Position numbers and translations under genes: made by a program
The notes under the pieces: generated by a model
Database searches by the model: none
What the model saw: the letters and a program-made list of their open reading frames with translations, nothing else
What the model was told of the DNA's origin: nothing
Shown: piece by piece, positions 14,478 through 15,394 of the stretch
Position numbering within the stretch: the stretch's first letter is position 1
Layout: each line of letters starts with the position of its first letter
NCBI GenBank assembly: GCA_030526935.1
Contig: JAUNBY010000035.1
Coordinates: forward strand, 1 to 15,394
Direction: 5' to 3'
Source: Clostridia bacterium
GTDB taxonomy: Bacteria > Bacillota > Clostridia > Christensenellales > Aristaeellaceae
Length of the DNA: 15,394 nucleotides

Positions 14478-15038
14478 TCACATCCGGTCGATCATATCAA
14501 ACCCCAGCCACACCTTGAACGAGCGTCCGCCTACCGTCAGCATTACCTGACCGTTCTGATTGCGCCGGTCCAGGCGCAGTATGCGGCTCTCCAGGTCCTT
14601 GAGAGGGCCTTCTGCGATACGAACCTTCTGGCCTTCCCTGTAGGCGCTTGAAAATCCAAGCAGACCGTCGCGGGACAGAAACCAGCGGATGATCCTCTCG
14701 TCGTCGCCGCGCTGCCGCCAATCGCCCTCCTGCGTGGCCAGAACGCGAATCACATCCTCCCGGGGGAGGCTTTGGGGAGAAAAATTGGAAGGCGCGGAGA
14801 AAAACACATAGCCCGGAAAGAGGACATCCTCAATCAGCGTCGTCACGCCGCGCTCGGTTTTGCGCCTCACCCTCCTGGCCACGCAACCGCGCGCGCCTTC
14901 GCAGACGCGTCCGACGGCTTCAGCGACGCTCGCCTCCCGCCCGGTCAGACAAAAAATGCAGCCGACGCCCTCGTCCGCGCCGCCCTCGACGGTTTCGGGA
15001 CGAGCGTATGCTTCGCCCTCCGACATTCCTGCCAGCAT
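14478..15038 (-). CDS. loaP: LoaP-like specialised NusG paralog (processive antiterminator)
   Basis: The product has 186 residues. Residues 25-103 match a NusG N-terminal domain: GCIFCLTGRE in the first strand, the signature FPGYVFF at 74-80, and ATQEGDW after the last strand. Residues 134-165 are a KOW motif (REGQKVRIAEGPLKDLESRI). Specialised NusG paralogs that head long polysaccharide or secondary-metabolite operons in Bacillota are called LoaP; they bind RNA polymerase and a leader RNA hairpin and let it read through internal terminators. First-gene position before about 15 kb of one-strand genes fits this role. Core NusG is unlikely, because no secE or ribosomal protein genes are adjacent and the first 20 residues are atypical. 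The ATG at 15038 has a canonical AGGAGG 5 nt upstream. The paralog group (LoaP versus RfaH or UpxY) is judged from context, not from a phylogeny. Confidence 0.88.
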   Translation of the reverse strand: MLAGMSEGEAYARPETVEGGADEGVGCIFCLTGREASVAEAVGRVCEGARGCVARRVRRKTERGVTTLIEDVLFPGYVFFSAPSNFSPQSLPREDVIRVLATQEGDWRQRGDDERIIRWFLSRDGLLGFSSAYREGQKVRIAEGPLKDLESRILRLDRRNQNGQVMLTVGGRSFKVWLGFDMIDRM

Positions 15039-15236
15039 CCGCGCCTCCTATGCTCCCCGTTGAAGCCGTCGCCGAACTCTCAGGCGTCGCTCCGTTCCGG
15101 TTCTTCTCATCTCGCGGAGGCAAGCTGTCAAATTGGTAAAACGCGAACGTTGCATCGATATTACGCACAACTATGTCGAAACGCTTTTTTGCTACTTCTG
15201 CTCCACGAGAAACCCTCTCCATTTAAAACCATTTTT
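15039..15236 (-). other. 5' leader of the operon, about 190 nt, with small hairpins
   Basis: Transcription from the promoter at 15237-15265 would give an untranslated leader of about 190 nt before loaP, long for a simple leader. Two small structures are visible in the RNA: a 4-bp stem closing a UUCG loop (AACG-UUCG-CGUU, 15151-15140), and GCC/GGC arms around the sequence near 15080-15095 (CGCC...GGCG with a 9-nt loop). No terminator with a U-run is seen. Because LoaP proteins act through a leader hairpin, the first is a candidate recognition element; this is inference. A frame opening at an ATG at 15222 has no ribosome binding site and is not called. Confidence 0.5.
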
Positions 15237-15265
15237 AGTATAACATAACATCTGTCTCATTTCAA
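15237..15265 (-). promoter_or_regulatory. Sigma-A type promoter with extended -10
   Basis: On the minus strand TTGAAA (15265-15260) is followed after exactly 17 nt by TATACT (15242-15237), with TG-T before the -10 (TGTTATACT). Expected transcription start is near 15230. A second possible -35, a perfect TTGACA at 15304-15299, has only TATGAA at 19 nt spacing and may be a weaker or alternative promoter. The surrounding sequence is markedly AT-rich. Confidence 0.8.
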
Positions 15266-15394
15266 GAAGTTTATTCATATTTACCGCGTTTTTTTCTTTG
15301 TCAACTGTTTTTTACATAACTTCTAATTTTGAGGGATTGCGCATCGTCAGGCGATATGTAACTTTAGCCATCCCTGCTTCGCGATTGTTTGGGG
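15266..15394. other. AT-rich region upstream of the operon promoter
   Basis: This stretch contains the alternative TTGACA (15304-15299) and a frame on the minus strand that is open from the window edge to a TAA at 15314-15312 (26 codons). That frame might be the tail of an upstream gene, but it is too short to support. Nothing else is recognised. Confidence 0.4.

Noticed and set aside
14920..15222. Small upstream ORF in the leader starting at 15222
   Set aside because: No ribosome binding site, and it overlaps loaP in another frame, with composition typical of shadow translation.
15312..15394. 26-codon frame open to the right edge, possible tail of an upstream gene
   Set aside because: Too short to distinguish from chance, and no recognisable sequence.

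Overview
The window reads as part of a cell-surface polysaccharide operon from a Gram-positive bacterium, most likely a GC-rich member of the Clostridia (Bacillota). The pointers are a LoaP-type NusG paralog as first gene, AGGAGG-type ribosome binding sites, a sigma-A-like promoter in an AT-rich leader, a Wzz/BY-kinase protein and an LCP-family relative. Every supported gene lies on the minus strand, so transcription runs from the right end (about 15230) towards position 1, and the operon continues off the left edge.

Layout in transcription order: an AT-rich promoter and a leader of about 190 nt (15394-15039); a LoaP-like antiterminator (15038-14478); a chain-length regulator fused to a tyrosine kinase (14435-13014); a giant secreted protein of about 1,944 residues made almost entirely of some 56 copies of a 32-residue RHS/YD-like repeat (12964-7130); a secreted, divergent LCP-like protein lacking the usual catalytic arginines (7117-6071); a compact S24/S26-type serine peptidase (6065-5568); a 285-bp gap with a strong stem-loop; a TviB/WbpO-type nucleotide-sugar dehydrogenase (5282-3954); an EpsN-like aminotransferase cut off just before its PLP lysine (3777-3211) and bracketed by two 96-bp direct repeats; an aminotransferase-GNAT fusion (2849-1128); a sugar N-formyltransferase-like protein (1099-131); and the N-terminus of a PIG-L deacetylase (134-1), joined to the formyltransferase by an ATGA overlap.

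The right part regulates and assembles the polymer (LoaP, Wzz/BY-kinase). The left part makes an unusual nucleotide sugar by C6 oxidation, amination, N-acetylation or N-formylation, and deacetylation. The last two genes are visibly AT-richer than the centre, as expected of exchangeable sugar-modification cassettes. No glycosyltransferase, flippase, polymerase or initiating transferase is present, so these should lie beyond the left edge.

The least expected part is the central trio: giant repeat protein, LCP-like protein and S26-like peptidase. The three genes are separated by 12 and 5 nt and sit inside the polysaccharide operon. They may form a secreted-fibre or surface-display module that is matured, or coupled to the glycan, by the two small partners; this is inference. 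The second notable structure is the truncated aminotransferase between near-identical repeats, which looks like a decaying or excisable cassette.
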